From NCBI GenBank assembly GCA_006844605.1, contig SPJN01000003.1:1-64000 (forward strand): 64,000 nucleotides of DNA, given 5' to 3'. A program made the translations under genes and the position numbers. Positions 35,953-46,116 of this stretch are shown piece by piece. Position 1 is the first letter of the stretch; each line of letters begins with the position of its first letter. The DNA is from Hyphomicrobiales bacterium (GTDB taxonomy: Bacteria > Pseudomonadota > Alphaproteobacteria > SPJN01). The notes beneath the pieces are model-generated. The model saw only the letters and a program-made list of their open reading frames with translations. It had not been told where the DNA came from and did not search any database.

Positions 35953-35982
35953 CCCTTTGATATTATTGATTAAAAATCGCTT

Positions 35983-36756
35983 CTAAGACGCAGCAACCAA
36001 CCCGCCATCAACAGGAATTGTCGTTCCTGTAATGTATGAACTTGCTTCTGACGCAAGGAACATTGCAACCCCCGCCATATCCGCAGGCACACCGATACGC
36101 TTGCGCGGCACAGATTGGACAAGTGCGTCACCAAAATTGTCGATCGTCGCCTTCATCATTTTCGATTGGAACGGCCCCGGCGCAATCCCCGTGACGTTAA
36201 TGTGATCACGCGCCAAGCGACTGGCCAAATGCCGCGTCAGATTGATCACCGCAGCCTTGCTTGATGAATAGGCATAGGTTTCAAGCCCCGGTGCGTGCAT
36301 CCCGTCAATTGATGCGGTGTTGATCACACGGGCCGGATTTTCATGGCTACCAGCCGCACGCAGCTCAGGCAGTAGTTTTTGGGTCAAAAAGAAGATCGAT
36401 TTGACATTCAGGCTCATCACCTTGTCCCAACCGGCTTCAGGATACTCGTCAATCGGCGCGCCCCAATTGGCACCCGCATTGTTGATCAATACATCAAGCT
36501 GCCCTTCACGTTCCTTAATGTCCGCGGCCAGCTTTTCAATGCCGGCCATGGATCCAAGGTCATTGGGTAGCGCGATACACGTCCCGCCCTCATCCGTCAG
36601 GCGCTTGGCAACTTCAGCACAGGCCGCAATATCACGTGATGAGATATAGACCTTTGCGCCATTGGCAGCAAAGCCAGTTGCAATCATCTCGCCAATACCG
36701 CGAGAGCCGCCGGTAACCAAAACGGTCTTGCCAGACACATCAAATAGATTTTTCAT
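35983..36756 (-). CDS. SDR family oxidoreductase (RhlG/FabG-like)
   Basis: A 257-residue classical short-chain dehydrogenase with TGGSRGIG (residues 15-22), NNAGANWG, the catalytic Ser in NTASIDG and Tyr/Lys in YAYSSSKAAV. The C-terminus SYITGTTIPVDGG is standard. The SSR near residue 40 suggests NADPH. Closest family resemblance is to RhlG-like NADPH beta-ketoacyl reductases; the substrate is not known. It is monocistronic with a strong terminator, divergent from mazG. Confidence 0.87.
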   Translation of the reverse strand: MKNLFDVSGKTVLVTGGSRGIGEMIATGFAANGAKVYISSRDIAACAEVAKRLTDEGGTCIALPNDLGSMAGIEKLAADIKEREGQLDVLINNAGANWGAPIDEYPEAGWDKVMSLNVKSIFFLTQKLLPELRAAGSHENPARVINTASIDGMHAPGLETYAYSSSKAAVINLTRHLASRLARDHINVTGIAPGPFQSKMMKATIDNFGDALVQSVPRKRIGVPADMAGVAMFLASEASSYITGTTIPVDGGLVAAS

Positions 36757-36853
36757 ACTTACCCCTTTTATTCACAGTCGCGTTTGCAATTTTGTTTTAT
36801 GATGAACGCTACATAGCAAATATTTAACAATTGACGTAGGGAAAAGCAGACCG

Positions 36854-37693
36854 ATGACATGGGAAAACAAGGACAATCCGGGGATTGAACGCATCTTGTC
36901 GGTCATGGCGCAATTGCGAAACCCTGATGGCGGCTGCCCCTGGGATTTGGAACAGACATACCGCACCATTGCCCCCTACACCATTGAGGAAGCCTATGAG
37001 GTAGCCGATGCCATTGAAAAAGATGATATGGCAGGTCTGAAGGAAGAGCTGGGCGATTTATTGCTGCAAGTCGTCTTTCACAGCCAAATGGCAACAGAAG
37101 AAAACCTGTTTGATTTCGACAACGTGGCCCATGGTATTGCCGACAAAATGGTGCGCCGCCACCCACATGTATTCGGTGACGCCAGCCATCGTGATGCTGC
37201 GGAACAAACAACCGCTTGGGAGGCGCTGAAAGCCGAAGAACGCGCCGCGAAATCAGACGGTAAACCTGCTGGTATTCTTGACGATATTCCCGCCGCCCTG
37301 CCCGCTGCAACGCGCGCACTAAAACTGCAAAAACGCGCCGCTCGTGTTGGCTTTGACTGGGGCGATGTGCAGCCGGTCCTTGACCAAATGACCGAAGAGA
37401 TTGAGGAACTGGCAGCCGAACTCGCCACAGGAAAAACCGGGCAAGAACAACCCGACCCTGACCGGGTTGAGGATGAGTTTGGCGACCTGATGTTCTGCGT
37501 TATCAACCTTGCGCGCCACCTGAAGGTTGATCCCGAAGCTGCCTTGCGGCGCACGAACCAAAAGTTTGAACGACGCTTTGGCCATATTGAACAAACGCTG
37601 CGCAAGGATGGCAAGGCGATGGAACAGGCTAGCCTTGATGAGATGGAAGCCCTGTGGCAGGAAGCGAAAGACATTGAGCGGGCATCAGACTAA
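36854..37693 (+). CDS. mazG: Nucleoside triphosphate pyrophosphohydrolase MazG
   Basis: MazG hydrolyses (d)NTPs to monophosphates and pyrophosphate, limiting damaged nucleotides and modulating ppGpp. The 279 residues carry two MazG domains: the first with CPWDLEQTYRTIAPYTIEEAYE and EELGDLLLQVVFH, the second with EEIEELAAEL and EDEFGDLMFCVINLARH. The paired ExxE and ExxD metal motifs are present in both. Its stop overlaps the stop of convergent thiL by three bases. Confidence 0.95.
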   Translation: MTWENKDNPGIERILSVMAQLRNPDGGCPWDLEQTYRTIAPYTIEEAYEVADAIEKDDMAGLKEELGDLLLQVVFHSQMATEENLFDFDNVAHGIADKMVRRHPHVFGDASHRDAAEQTTAWEALKAEERAAKSDGKPAGILDDIPAALPAATRALKLQKRAARVGFDWGDVQPVLDQMTEEIEELAAELATGKTGQEQPDPDRVEDEFGDLMFCVINLARHLKVDPEAALRRTNQKFERRFGHIEQTLRKDGKAMEQASLDEMEALWQEAKDIERASD

Positions 37694-38613
37694 AAATGGG
37701 TAAAACCATCCTGCCCGGCTGTGATTTCCTGCCCGTCAATATCCAGCAGGACAACGCCCTCACCCACTTGTACATCGCCAATCAGCGTAAAACCGGCCTG
37801 CTGAAAATGTGTGGCGGATTCAGGTGGTGCACACACAAGCGCCTGATAATCATCCCCGCCTGACCAGATCAGTGGCCATGCCTCAGGCGCGTTGGCAAGC
37901 AGCAGGCGCGCAGCGTTTGAAAGCGGCAACGCGGCCTTGTTCAGCACAAGTTTGCAGCCCGACTGGTCGGCTATATGCGCCCCATCCGCCAACAATCCAT
38001 CTGACAAATCAATGCTGGCGGTACCATGTTTTGCAATTACTTCTGCAGCATCAAATGGCGGCAATGGCGTTAAATAGGCCCGGTCGAGTGCGCCATCAAT
38101 TTGGGGATAATGCAGCCCAAGGGCAGCATCGCCCAAAGTACCTGACACCCAAACCTGTTGGCCCGGTTTTGTCCCGGACCGTAATATAGGGCCATCACCA
38201 AATGGTGTTCCGAATATTGTCACTGTGAAACTAGCAGGCCCATCTGTGGTAACCGTATCTCCGCCCAACAGCGCAAGGCCCCATTTTGCTTGCGCCAGTC
38301 CAAGCCCATCGACAAAGCGGTCCATTTGCCCGTCGTCAACGGGCTGCGCCCATGCACAGGACAGCATATAGGCAACCGGCTTGGCACCCTTGGCCACAAT
38401 GTCAGATACATTCGCTGCCAACAGCTTTTGGGCAACAGTGTCATAAGGATCGGTGTGCCGGAAATGCCGACCCGCCACCATCATATCCATGCTGGTGATC
38501 AGCGGCCCGACATCTGCATGAAGTAATGCCACGTCGTCGGTCAGGCCCAATGCCTCACCCACTGTGGCCAGCGGCGCGAGTTTTTCCCGAATAAAGTCAA
38601 ACTCGCCAGACAT
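37690..38613 (-). CDS. thiL: Thiamine-monophosphate kinase
   Basis: ThiL phosphorylates thiamine monophosphate to the active diphosphate with ATP. The 307-residue PurM-like protein shows the N-terminal TDDVALL (the G-D-D-A region, here Thr-Asp-Asp), SMDMMVAGRHF, LAANVSDIVAKGAKP, LLGGDTV and SIDLSDGLLADGAHIA. It closes the nrdR-ribD-ribE-ribBX-ribH-nusB-thiL run, five bases after nusB. The frame overlaps the convergent mazG end. Confidence 0.95.
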   Translation of the reverse strand: MSGEFDFIREKLAPLATVGEALGLTDDVALLHADVGPLITSMDMMVAGRHFRHTDPYDTVAQKLLAANVSDIVAKGAKPVAYMLSCAWAQPVDDGQMDRFVDGLGLAQAKWGLALLGGDTVTTDGPASFTVTIFGTPFGDGPILRSGTKPGQQVWVSGTLGDAALGLHYPQIDGALDRAYLTPLPPFDAAEVIAKHGTASIDLSDGLLADGAHIADQSGCKLVLNKAALPLSNAARLLLANAPEAWPLIWSGGDDYQALVCAPPESATHFQQAGFTLIGDVQVGEGVVLLDIDGQEITAGQDGFTHF

Positions 38614-38618
38614 AAGAT

Positions 38619-39173
38619 CTAGTCGAGCCTGTTGCTGGTAACTTTGCGGTAAAGCTCATTCAAAACACCGCCAGCAAATTTCAGGTCAGCCCCGTCAAAG
38701 AACGCGTCGGCAATATCAAGATAATCCACCAACACATCTTTTGCTGGCAGATCCGGGCGGGCAACCCACGCGCCACAGGCAGCACGCAACAGCGCACGCA
38801 TATTGGCGTCCAATCGTTCAAGCGTCCAACCATCCACCAGATGTGCCCGGATCAAACCATCAACGGCCATTGCTTGATCGGACACAGCCTCAACAATCAC
38901 GCGAAAATGCTCTTGATCGGCATCCTGCATGTCTGGGGCCTCTTCATCGGGTTGGTCCACCACGGCGCCGTCTTCAGGCGGCGCTATGGGTCCAAGATGA
39001 AAGGCACAGAATTCCTTAATAACCGATGCAGGCTCTGCCTTCATCAGGTCAATTTGGTAAAGCGCCTGCACGGCAGCAAGGCGCGCCAATGACAGCGGCG
39101 TCACCGGCGAAGTTTCGCGTTTCTTGGCACGACGGCGCGCGGCCGCGGCGGCATTGTCAGCAGCTGATGTCAC
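38619..39173 (-). CDS. nusB: Transcription antitermination factor NusB
   Basis: NusB pairs with NusE/S10 at boxA in rRNA and lambda-type antitermination. The 184 residues include an Ala/Arg-rich N-terminal extension, then SLARLAAVQALYQIDL, the Asp/Glu-rich insert near residues 65-85, WTLERLDANMRALLRAACGAW and DYLDIADAFFDGADLKFAGGVLNEL (read in pieces). The alpha-helical domain is complete. The start overlaps the ribH stop by four bases, consistent with coupled translation. Confidence 0.94.
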   Translation of the reverse strand: MTSAADNAAAAARRRAKKRETSPVTPLSLARLAAVQALYQIDLMKAEPASVIKEFCAFHLGPIAPPEDGAVVDQPDEEAPDMQDADQEHFRVIVEAVSDQAMAVDGLIRAHLVDGWTLERLDANMRALLRAACGAWVARPDLPAKDVLVDYLDIADAFFDGADLKFAGGVLNELYRKVTSNRLD

Positions 39174-39619
39174 GCAAAGCGTCCCTTCAATTCGGCCATT
39201 CGCAGGCAGGCGATGGCGGCAGCCTTGCCCTTATTGCCTTCGGTGCGGCGGGCACGGGCCCATGCCTGATCAGCATTTTCAACGGTTAGAATGCCATAGC
39301 CGATTGCGGCCTTGTGCTGTAGCGCCAAGTCCTGCAAGCCACGTGCAGACTCCCCACACACATAATCATAATGGCTGGTTTCACCACGGATCACAGTCCC
39401 AAGCGCGATATACCCGTCAAAGGGCGGCTCGCCCCCATTCCAAGGCCCATCAAGGGCAAAGCGAATGACGCCGGGAATTTCAAAGGCACCGGGCACGTCA
39501 ACGCGTTCATAGGTGGCACCAACACTTTCCAAATGTTCAATAGCACCAAGTGCCATTTCATCGGCCAGCTCGTCGTAAAAGCGCGCCTCAACAATCATGA
39601 TATGGGGTTTTTCCCGCAT
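39170..39619 (-). CDS. ribH: 6,7-dimethyl-8-ribityllumazine synthase
   Basis: RibH condenses the ribityl-pyrimidine with dihydroxybutanone phosphate, the penultimate riboflavin step. The 149 residues contain ARFYDELADEM, VPGAFEIPGVIRFA, ALGTVIRGETSHYDYVCGES and the active-site region GILTVENADQAWAR. All match the lumazine-synthase core. It lies between ribBX and nusB on the minus strand, 12 bases after ribBX. Confidence 0.96.
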   Translation of the reverse strand: MREKPHIMIVEARFYDELADEMALGAIEHLESVGATYERVDVPGAFEIPGVIRFALDGPWNGGEPPFDGYIALGTVIRGETSHYDYVCGESARGLQDLALQHKAAIGYGILTVENADQAWARARRTEGNKGKAAAIACLRMAELKGRFA

Positions 39620-39631
39620 AGACCTGTTCCT

Positions 39632-40780
39632 TTAAGATTTCGCGCCGGGGATCGGTTCTTGACCGACGATTTTCAGGCCATAGCCATCCAATCCGACAAT
39701 ATTATGTTGTGTGTTTGACAGAAGATTGATGTCACGCACACCCAAATCCAACAGGATTTGTGCGCCCACACCATAATCCCGCAGCGTTTCGGGCAGTTCT
39801 GAATTCAACGCCAGCTCATGCTCTGGCCTGCCGGGAATACCTTCGACATTCATCATCTCAGATACAACAGTAGAGCGCGTATCACGGATCAACACGATCA
39901 CCCCGCGTCCCACATCATCGATATGTTTCATACAATTTTGCAAAACCTTGCCGCGTCCTTCATGGGCGCCCAGCATATCATCGAACAGGTTAACCGCATG
40001 CATACGAACGGGTACCGGCTCCCCCGATGACACGTCACCTTTCACAAGCGCAACATGTTCGGCATATTCAGCCTTGTTCACATAGAGGCAAAGCTTGAAC
40101 TCACCGCCCCACTCGCTTTTGAAATCACGCTCCGCAGCGCGCATGATCACACGGTCATGACGGCGGCGATAGGCAATCAGGTCAGCGATTTTTGCAACCT
40201 TCAGATTGTGCTTTTGGGCGAACTTTACCAAATCAGGCAAACGGGCCATCGTGCCATCATCATTCATGATTTCACAAATCACCCCTGATGCGTTCAACCC
40301 TGCAAGGCGCGCAATATCCACGCTTGCCTCTGTATGGCCGGCACGAACCAACACACCGCCGTCACGCGCTTCCAACGGGAACACATGTCCCGGTGTGGCA
40401 ATGTCCTGCGCGTTTTTGGTGGGATCAATCGCAACTGCAATTGTATGGGCGCGGTCATGGGCTGAAATACCTGTCGTCACCCCTTCGCGCGCTTCAATAG
40501 AAACGGTGAAGGCTGTTTGATGGCGGGACTGGTTGGTCTGGCTCATCAAATGTAGGCCAAGCGACTGAATGCGCTGGCTATCCAATGTCAGGCAAATCAG
40601 GCCACGGCCATGGGTCGCCATGAAGTTGACCGCTTCGGGTGTTGCCATTTCGGCAGGGATCACCAGATCACCTTCATTTTCGCGATCTTCATCATCGACA
40701 AGGATGAACATGCGTCCATTGCGAGCATCTTCAATCACTTCTTCGATTGAAGACAGATAGTCTGAATATGATGAGGGCAT
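39632..40780 (-). CDS. ribB: 3,4-dihydroxy-2-butanone-4-phosphate synthase with degenerate RibA domain (RibBX type)
   Basis: The N-terminal RibB domain (residues about 10-205) makes dihydroxybutanone phosphate from ribulose 5-phosphate. [34 protein letters not shown] and [14 protein letters not shown] are intact. The C-terminal half aligns with GTP cyclohydrolase II, but the zinc signature SECLTGD...LRCDCG is replaced by HAVNLFDD...AHEGRGK, so all three zinc cysteines are missing, as is QEGRGIGL. It therefore looks like RibBX rather than bifunctional RibBA. A true RibA must be encoded elsewhere. It lies two bases after ribE. Confidence 0.92.
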   Translation of the reverse strand: MPSSYSDYLSSIEEVIEDARNGRMFILVDDEDRENEGDLVIPAEMATPEAVNFMATHGRGLICLTLDSQRIQSLGLHLMSQTNQSRHQTAFTVSIEAREGVTTGISAHDRAHTIAVAIDPTKNAQDIATPGHVFPLEARDGGVLVRAGHTEASVDIARLAGLNASGVICEIMNDDGTMARLPDLVKFAQKHNLKVAKIADLIAYRRRHDRVIMRAAERDFKSEWGGEFKLCLYVNKAEYAEHVALVKGDVSSGEPVPVRMHAVNLFDDMLGAHEGRGKVLQNCMKHIDDVGRGVIVLIRDTRSTVVSEMMNVEGIPGRPEHELALNSELPETLRDYGVGAQILLDLGVRDINLLSNTQHNIVGLDGYGLKIVGQEPIPGAKS

Positions 40781-40782
40781 AA

Positions 40783-41433
40783 TCAGTCCTTCCAGGACAA
40801 ACGGTTTGATTCGAAATTGGCAAAGCTTAACAGGCGGCCCGTATAGCGGATCATGGGATCAGCTTCCAGATTGATCCTGTCGCCGACACGTGCTGCGCCG
40901 AATATGGTTTCTTCCTTCGTATGGGGAATAATATTGACCCCGAAGGTGCTGGCGTCATCATCAACTTCATTCACGGTCAATGATGTGCCGTTTATGGCAA
41001 TCGACCCCTTGGGGCTTAGGAACTTGCGGAACGGGCGCGGCACGTCGAAGGTAAAGCGGGTGCTGTCACCCGCCTCTACCATTTCTTTAATGGTGCCGAC
41101 GGCATCAACATGACCCGTCACAATATGACCGCCCAGCTCCTCGCCCACGCGCAAGGCGCGTTCCAGATTAACGAGTGCGCCTTCTTGCCAATCGCTTAAC
41201 GTGGTGCAATCCAATGTCTCTTGCGAGATATCAACGGCGAACCAGCCATTATACTCATTCTCGCCATCGGTCCGGCCCATGGCGACCACCGTCAGGCAGG
41301 CCCCGTTGCATGAAATTGACGCCCCAAGGTCGATCCGGTCTACGTCGTAACGTGTCAAAATCTCGGCCCGAAGGTCGCCGCGTTGTTCCAATGACCTGAT
41401 ACGGCCAATATCTGTGATAATTCCTGTAAACAT
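40783..41433 (-). CDS. ribE: Riboflavin synthase alpha subunit
   Basis: Riboflavin synthase dismutates two lumazine molecules to riboflavin. The 216 residues have two similar barrels: MFTGIITDIGRI with SCNGACLTVV, then GHIVTGHVDAVGTI with SIAINGTSLTVNEV. Internal duplication is the family hallmark, and the trimerising C-terminal helix is present. The start is ATG 41433, nine bases downstream of ribD. Confidence 0.95.
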   Translation of the reverse strand: MFTGIITDIGRIRSLEQRGDLRAEILTRYDVDRIDLGASISCNGACLTVVAMGRTDGENEYNGWFAVDISQETLDCTTLSDWQEGALVNLERALRVGEELGGHIVTGHVDAVGTIKEMVEAGDSTRFTFDVPRPFRKFLSPKGSIAINGTSLTVNEVDDDASTFGVNIIPHTKEETIFGAARVGDRINLEADPMIRYTGRLLSFANFESNRLSWKD

Positions 41434-41442
41434 GGCACTGTT

Positions 41443-42579
41443 TTAAGGCTGTTTGACCCAGATGTCCAAAAGGTCTTCACCTAATTTCTCCTGCCGCGAC
41501 AGTTGATAGCGGGGCATGTTAACCAGCTTATCAATGCCAAACGCCTCAATCGCTGGTAATCCGTCCCCACCGATGACCCCGCCAGCCCTAAACCAGCTGA
41601 TCATATCAACCAGGCCAAGCGCCAACAGGCTGCCTGCAACCTGACTGCCACCTTCGACCAAAAGGCGCGAAATACCGCGCAGGGCCAGTTGTTCAAGGGC
41701 AGCATCCAAGGGGACGCCTTCTGCGCCTGCTTTCGGCACCGGGATGCCCACAACCTCAACCCCGGCCTTTTCAAACGCCTTGCGGCGGGCCTTTTCTGCA
41801 CCTTCACGTGTCAAAATGATGGTTCGCACGTCACTGGCTGTTTTTACCAGATTGGCAGTCAATGGCAGACGAAGATGACTATCCAGCACAATGCGGGTTG
41901 GGGAGCGTCCCTCAAGCCCCGGCAAACGACAGGTCAGCGACGGATCATCAGCCAAAGCAGTGCCCAGCCCAACCAAAATGCCATCAAATCGCGCCCGCAT
42001 CAGATGGGCACGGGCACGGGCCGCGCTACCGGTAATCCATTGCGATTGGCCTGTATGGGTGGCAATGCGACCATCAAGCGAGGTGCCAAATTTCAGCATA
42101 ACCATCGGACGGTCATGTTCCAGCACCGTCCGGAAACCGGCATGACTGCGTTGCGCGTCCTGCGCCAGCACCCCGGTTGTTACGGTCATCCCCGCCGCTT
42201 CCAATTGCGTGTGACCTTGGCCCGCCACAGCAGGATTGGGGTCTTCCATGGCAGACACAACCCGCGTGACCCCCGCCGCAATCAGCGCGGATGTACATGG
42301 CGGTGATTTTCCTTGATGGGCGCAGGGTTCCAGCGTGACATAGGCGGTAGCACCTTTCGTCACGTTTGGACCAAAACGATCCTGTGCCGCAGCAATCGCG
42401 GCAACTTCTGCATGGGGCCTGCCACCCGGTTGCGTGGTGCCCCGGCCAACAACATGGCCGTCCTTCACCAACACACAGCCGACAGAAGGATTGGGAGCCA
42501 CCTGCCCCAATCCGCGCCGGCCCATCATCAGGGCCATGCGCATAAAGTGATGATCGCTAGTCGCGCTCAATATCGCCAT
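41443..42579 (-). CDS. ribD: Bifunctional riboflavin deaminase/reductase RibD
   Basis: RibD deaminates the pyrimidine made from GTP and then reduces its sugar. The 378 residues comprise an N-terminal CDA-fold deaminase with zinc ligands in HAEVAAI and [11 protein letters not shown], and a C-terminal reductase ([20 protein letters not shown]). I start at ATG 42579, with GGCGGGG upstream; it overlaps the nrdR end by 23 bases. ATG 42543 is less likely and the long frame from 42660 lies inside nrdR. Confidence 0.94.
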   Translation of the reverse strand: MAILSATSDHHFMRMALMMGRRGLGQVAPNPSVGCVLVKDGHVVGRGTTQPGGRPHAEVAAIAAAQDRFGPNVTKGATAYVTLEPCAHQGKSPPCTSALIAAGVTRVVSAMEDPNPAVAGQGHTQLEAAGMTVTTGVLAQDAQRSHAGFRTVLEHDRPMVMLKFGTSLDGRIATHTGQSQWITGSAARARAHLMRARFDGILVGLGTALADDPSLTCRLPGLEGRSPTRIVLDSHLRLPLTANLVKTASDVRTIILTREGAEKARRKAFEKAGVEVVGIPVPKAGAEGVPLDAALEQLALRGISRLLVEGGSQVAGSLLALGLVDMISWFRAGGVIGGDGLPAIEAFGIDKLVNMPRYQLSRQEKLGEDLLDIWVKQP

Positions 42580-43030
42580 CCGGCCCCGCCAGATTGCCAA
42601 GGAAGCTTTCGAAATCCTTGGTCTCGCGGAAGTTTTTGTAGACGGAGGCAAAGCGCACATAGGCGACGGAATCCAGATTGGCCAGACCTTCCATCACCAG
42701 TTCGCCAACAACATCAGACGGAATTTCATTTTCACCCAGCGATTCCAGACGGCGCTGGATACCGGTAACCATCTGATCAACACGATCAGGGTCAACCGGA
42801 CGCTTGCGCAACGCCATAGAGACTGAGCGCATCATTTTTTCCCGGTCGAACGGCACGCGACGGCCACTTTTCTTAACCACGGTCAGTTCACGAAGCTGCA
42901 CACGTTCAAATGTGGTGAAGCGTGCGCCACAGGCTGAACAAAGCCGACGACGACGAATTGCCGTGCCGTCCTCTGACGGTCGTGAATCTTTGACCTGCGT
43001 GTCTTCATTCCCGCAAAAAGGACAGCGCAT
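42557..43030 (-). CDS. nrdR: Transcriptional repressor NrdR
   Basis: NrdR represses ribonucleotide reductase genes in response to ATP/dATP. The 157 residues have a zinc ribbon with Cys3, Cys6, Cys31 and Cys34 and the DNA-binding [18 protein letters not shown] segment, followed by the ATP-cone domain with [14 protein letters not shown] and [12 protein letters not shown]. It heads the riboflavin run and its end overlaps ribD. A terminator lies just upstream, separating it from glyA. Confidence 0.96.
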   Translation of the reverse strand: MRCPFCGNEDTQVKDSRPSEDGTAIRRRRLCSACGARFTTFERVQLRELTVVKKSGRRVPFDREKMMRSVSMALRKRPVDPDRVDQMVTGIQRRLESLGENEIPSDVVGELVMEGLANLDSVAYVRFASVYKNFRETKDFESFLGNLAGPDGDIERD

Positions 43031-43045
43031 CGGATAACCCCCAAA

Positions 43046-43081
43046 ACAAAAGAACCGCCCTACCCCTGATGGGTAAGGCGG
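43046..43081 (-). terminator. Rho-independent terminator of glyA
   Basis: CCGCCCTACCC (43055-43065) and GGGTAAGGCGG (43071-43081) form an 11-bp stem on the minus strand (one G-U pair) with a 5-base loop, followed by TTCTTTTGT. It lies between the glyA stop and the nrdR start and should end glyA transcription. Confidence 0.75.
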
Positions 43082-43093
43082 CGATATTACAAA

Positions 43094-44401
43094 CTACTGA
43101 TCAGAATAAATCGGGAAACGCCCGGTCAATTCCAGCACCTTGGCACGCACGGCCTGTTCAACTTCCTGATTTTTGTCAGGGCCGTTGGCTGCCAAACCAT
43201 CCAAAACTTCACCGATCATCTGGCCGACCTGCTGGAATTCAGCAACGCCAAAGCCGCGTGTTGTCCCCGCCGGTGTGCCAAGACGCACACCTGACGTGAC
43301 CATCGGTTTTTCAGGGTCAAACGGAATGCCGTTTTTGTTGCAGGTGATGAAGGCGCGTTCCATGGATTCTTCGGCATCACGGCCTGTCAGCCCCTTGGGC
43401 CGCAAATCAACCAGCATCAAATGCGTGTCGGTTCCGCCTGACACAATCCGCAACCCCTCACCCTTCAGGGTTTCGGACAATGCCTTGGCGTTTTCAATAA
43501 TCGCCGCGGCATAGGTTTTGAATGACGGCTGCAAAGCCTCACCAAAGGCAACAGCCTTCGCGGCAATGATGTGCATCAGTGGACCACCCTGCAAACCGGG
43601 AAACACGGCTGAATTGAATTTTTTACCCAGATCAGCATCCGCTGACAGGATCATACCGCCACGGGGACCGCGCAACGTCTTATGGGTCGTTGTCGTCACC
43701 ACATGAGCATGCGGGATCGGGTTGGGGTGCGCACCGCCGGCGACAAGACCAGCAAAATGGGCCATATCGACCATCAAATATGCGCCAACACTGTCCGCAA
43801 TTTCGCGGAACTTGGCAAAGTCGATCACGCGCGGGTAGGCAGACCCACCGGCAACAATCAGCTTCGGCTTATGTTCCTTAACTACGGCAGAAACCGCATC
43901 ATAATCAATGGTTTCATCATCTTGCTTCACACCGTATGACAGCGCATTGAACCATTTACCTGAAATATTGACCTTGGCCCCGTGGGTCAGATGACCGCCA
44001 GAGGCAAGGTCCATCCCCAAAATGGTGTCGCCGGGCTGCAACAGCGCCAGAAAGACCGCCTCATTGGCCTGTGCGCCCGCATGGGGCTGCACATTGGCAT
44101 AGGCAGCGCCGAACAGCTTCATCGCACGGTCACGGGCCAAATCTTCGACAATATCAACATGCTCGCACCCGCCATAATAGCGGCGACCGGGATAGCCTTC
44201 GGCATATTTGTTCGTCAGGACAGAGCCTGCAGCCTGCAAAACGGCGCGAGAGACTATGTTTTCTGAGGCAATCAACTCAATCTGGCTTTGCTGGCGGCCA
44301 AGCTCCAGGCCAACGGCATCAAAGACAGCCTTATCGCTGTCTGCCAAATTTTCTTGAAAAAAGGAGGACATATCAGGTGTTGAGGCAACGGCTTCGGTCA
44401 T
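43094..44401 (-). CDS. glyA: Serine hydroxymethyltransferase
   Basis: GlyA interconverts serine and glycine with tetrahydrofolate, feeding one-carbon units, and also supplies the glycine used by HemA nearby. The 435-residue PLP enzyme shows [41 protein letters not shown] and the PLP Lys in [17 protein letters not shown] 44401 has GAGGAG eight bases upstream; ATG 44416 lies beyond that Shine-Dalgarno. About 200 non-coding bases precede it, in which I see no clear riboswitch. Confidence 0.97.
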   Translation of the reverse strand: MTEAVASTPDMSSFFQENLADSDKAVFDAVGLELGRQQSQIELIASENIVSRAVLQAAGSVLTNKYAEGYPGRRYYGGCEHVDIVEDLARDRAMKLFGAAYANVQPHAGAQANEAVFLALLQPGDTILGMDLASGGHLTHGAKVNISGKWFNALSYGVKQDDETIDYDAVSAVVKEHKPKLIVAGGSAYPRVIDFAKFREIADSVGAYLMVDMAHFAGLVAGGAHPNPIPHAHVVTTTTHKTLRGPRGGMILSADADLGKKFNSAVFPGLQGGPLMHIIAAKAVAFGEALQPSFKTYAAAIIENAKALSETLKGEGLRIVSGGTDTHLMLVDLRPKGLTGRDAEESMERAFITCNKNGIPFDPEKPMVTSGVRLGTPAGTTRGFGVAEFQQVGQMIGEVLDGLAANGPDKNQEVEQAVRAKVLELTGRFPIYSDQ

Positions 44402-44605
44402 GGCGAGACTCCTCACGTCTATGCGCCTTCAGATATTGACGGCGCAGGGGCAAAAACCACGAGGCCCCACTGTCGATAATAGGCCGCTTCCATACCACAT
44501 CTAGGCGGGGGCGGCTAGCATATCCACAAGGTCTCGTGAAAAAAACTAACTGTGTGAAAACAGAAATCCTGACTTTCTAGGCAGCCCGGCCCTGATCGAT
44601 TAAAA

Positions 44606-45820
44606 TCAGGCCGCGCGGGATAGATTGTGACGCTGCCAAACCTCGTCCAGCGCATCAACCAAATGTTTCATTTTCTCATCATCGTGGAACGGTGACGGTG
44701 TAAACCGCAGCCGTTCAGACCCACGCGGTACGGTCGGATAGTTGATCGGCTGCACGTAAATGCCGAATTCCAACAACAACTCGTCCGACACTTTCTTACA
44801 CATCACCGGATCACACACCATAACAGGCACAATGTGGGTTGGCGTGTCCATAACGGGCAAGCCACGTTCCGCCAGCATGGATTTCAAGGTTGCGGCACGT
44901 TCCTGATGTTTGGCACGTTCCTGCCCTGATAATTTCAGGTGCCGAATGGAGGTCAGCGCACCGGCGGCAACCGCAGGCGCAATTGATGTGGTGAAGATAA
45001 AGCCCGGCGCATAGGAGCGGATGGCATCGATCAATGCCTCTGTCCCGGTGATATAGCCGCCCATCAACCCAAATGCCTTCGCCAATGTGCCTTCAATAAT
45101 ATCAACCTGATCCATCACACCATCACGTTCCGCGATGCCGCCGCCATGTTCGCCATACAGGCCAACGGCGTGAACCTCATCCAGATAGGTCATGGCGTTG
45201 TATTTTTTGGCCAGCGCACAAATCTCGCCAATGGGCGCGATGTCGCCATCCATTGAATAAACCGATTCAAACGCGACAAGCTTGGGGCGCTCAAGATCGA
45301 ATGAGCTAAGGAGCTCTTCCAAATGCGCAAGGTCATTGTGGCGGAAGATCACCCGTTCGGCACCGCCATTGCGAATGCCTTGAATCATTGACGCGTGGTT
45401 TAACTCATCGGAAATCATCACAATGTCAGGGATGATTTTTTGAATGGTCGACAAGGTGGCGTCATTTGAGTTGTAACCCGAAGTGAACAGCAACGCCGCT
45501 TCCTTGCCATGCAGGTCGGCAAGCTCTTCTTCAAGTTCAACATGATAATGGGTCGTACCAGAGATGTTTCGTGTGCCGCCAGAACCGGCGCCGACGCCGT
45601 CAATCGCCTCTTTCATCGCGGTGTGCACAAGAGTGTTTTGGCCCATGCCGAGATAATCGTTTGAGCACCACACGGTAATTTCACGTGTGTCGCCATTCGG
45701 GGCATGAAAACTGGCTTGCGGAAAATTTCCGTTGTGGCGCAGCAAATCGGCAAAGACGCGGTAGCGGCCTTCGTCGCGCAAATCCTGAACAGCTTTTGCA
45801 AAGGTTGCGGTATAGTCCAT
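44606..45820 (-). CDS. hemA: 5-aminolevulinate synthase
   Basis: ALA synthase condenses glycine and succinyl-CoA, the first step of heme synthesis by the C4 route characteristic of alphaproteobacteria. The 404 residues contain [43 protein letters not shown] and the PLP Lys in [13 protein letters not shown], plus the C-terminal [14 protein letters not shown]. The start is ATG 45820. About 296 bases separate it from divergent gcdH. hemB, the next step, is also in the window. Confidence 0.97.
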   Translation of the reverse strand: MDYTATFAKAVQDLRDEGRYRVFADLLRHNGNFPQASFHAPNGDTREITVWCSNDYLGMGQNTLVHTAMKEAIDGVGAGSGGTRNISGTTHYHVELEEELADLHGKEAALLFTSGYNSNDATLSTIQKIIPDIVMISDELNHASMIQGIRNGGAERVIFRHNDLAHLEELLSSFDLERPKLVAFESVYSMDGDIAPIGEICALAKKYNAMTYLDEVHAVGLYGEHGGGIAERDGVMDQVDIIEGTLAKAFGLMGGYITGTEALIDAIRSYAPGFIFTTSIAPAVAAGALTSIRHLKLSGQERAKHQERAATLKSMLAERGLPVMDTPTHIVPVMVCDPVMCKKVSDELLLEFGIYVQPINYPTVPRGSERLRFTPSPFHDDEKMKHLVDALDEVWQRHNLSRAA

Positions 45821-46039
45821 AATCCGTCCTTTGGTTCGACCGCCTAACCTAGATCACCCATAATAATGGACGAGCGGTCTTTTTGCTGCGAAAATTGACG
45901 CTTGTTAATTTGGGCACCAAAAATCATGCAATGCAGCATTTATGCGGGGATATGTGACAGGTTTCTGACGCCTGCGCAACGATAATCCGGCGCAAAATAT
46001 GGTGAAATCTGCCGCAGGCAGAACAAAATCTATAGCCTC

Positions 46040-46054
46040 ATGATAATAAATCAT
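46040..46054. promoter_or_regulatory. Short dyad upstream of the glutaryl-CoA dehydrogenase gene
   Basis: ATGAT-AATAA-ATCAT forms a 5-5-5 inverted repeat about 60 bases before ATG 46117, in the 296-base hemA/gcdH divergent gap. Its right half is like a classical Fur-box half, but the left half is not. It is an AT-rich candidate operator. I recognise nothing else in the gap. Confidence 0.2.
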
Positions 46055-46116
46055 TATGGTGCTGCCGAACCCTAGGTAAGGCTGCAAGACAGGCCGCAGG
46101 ATAAAGGAAGTGCAAA

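Larger units (their letters stand above)
35622..35982. other. 361-base gene-free gap containing the dif-like site
   Basis: I find no coding sequence here. From left to right it holds a near DnaA box on the minus strand (TTACCCACA, 35766-35774), TGTTCCACA (35849-35857) and TTTTCCACA (35860-35868) on the plus strand, the dif-like 28-mer (35878-35905), a perfect DnaA box TTATCCACA on the minus strand (35915-35923), and the terminator of the minus-strand SDR gene. Genes on both sides mostly point inward. Confidence 0.8.

Noticed and set aside
35622-35982. Replication origin, suggested by DnaA-like boxes
   Set aside because: Gene orientation and GGGNAGGG polarity converge on the gap, the opposite of an origin, and a dif-like core is present.
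41689-42306. 205-codon plus-strand ORF opposite ribD
   Set aside because: It is antisense to a clear RibD, has no family pattern, and its residue make-up is that of a shadow frame. The same applies to antisense frames at 13558-14250, 26950-27444, 27481-27993 and 58378-58995.
44589-44614. Inverted repeat CGGCCCTGAT / ATCAGGCCG at the hemA end
   Set aside because: The stem is imperfect and the minus strand has no T tract after it, so I do not call a terminator.
45838-45884. Stem GACCGC/GCGGTC followed by five T residues (plus strand)
   Set aside because: The loop is 30 bases and no plus-strand gene lies upstream to terminate.
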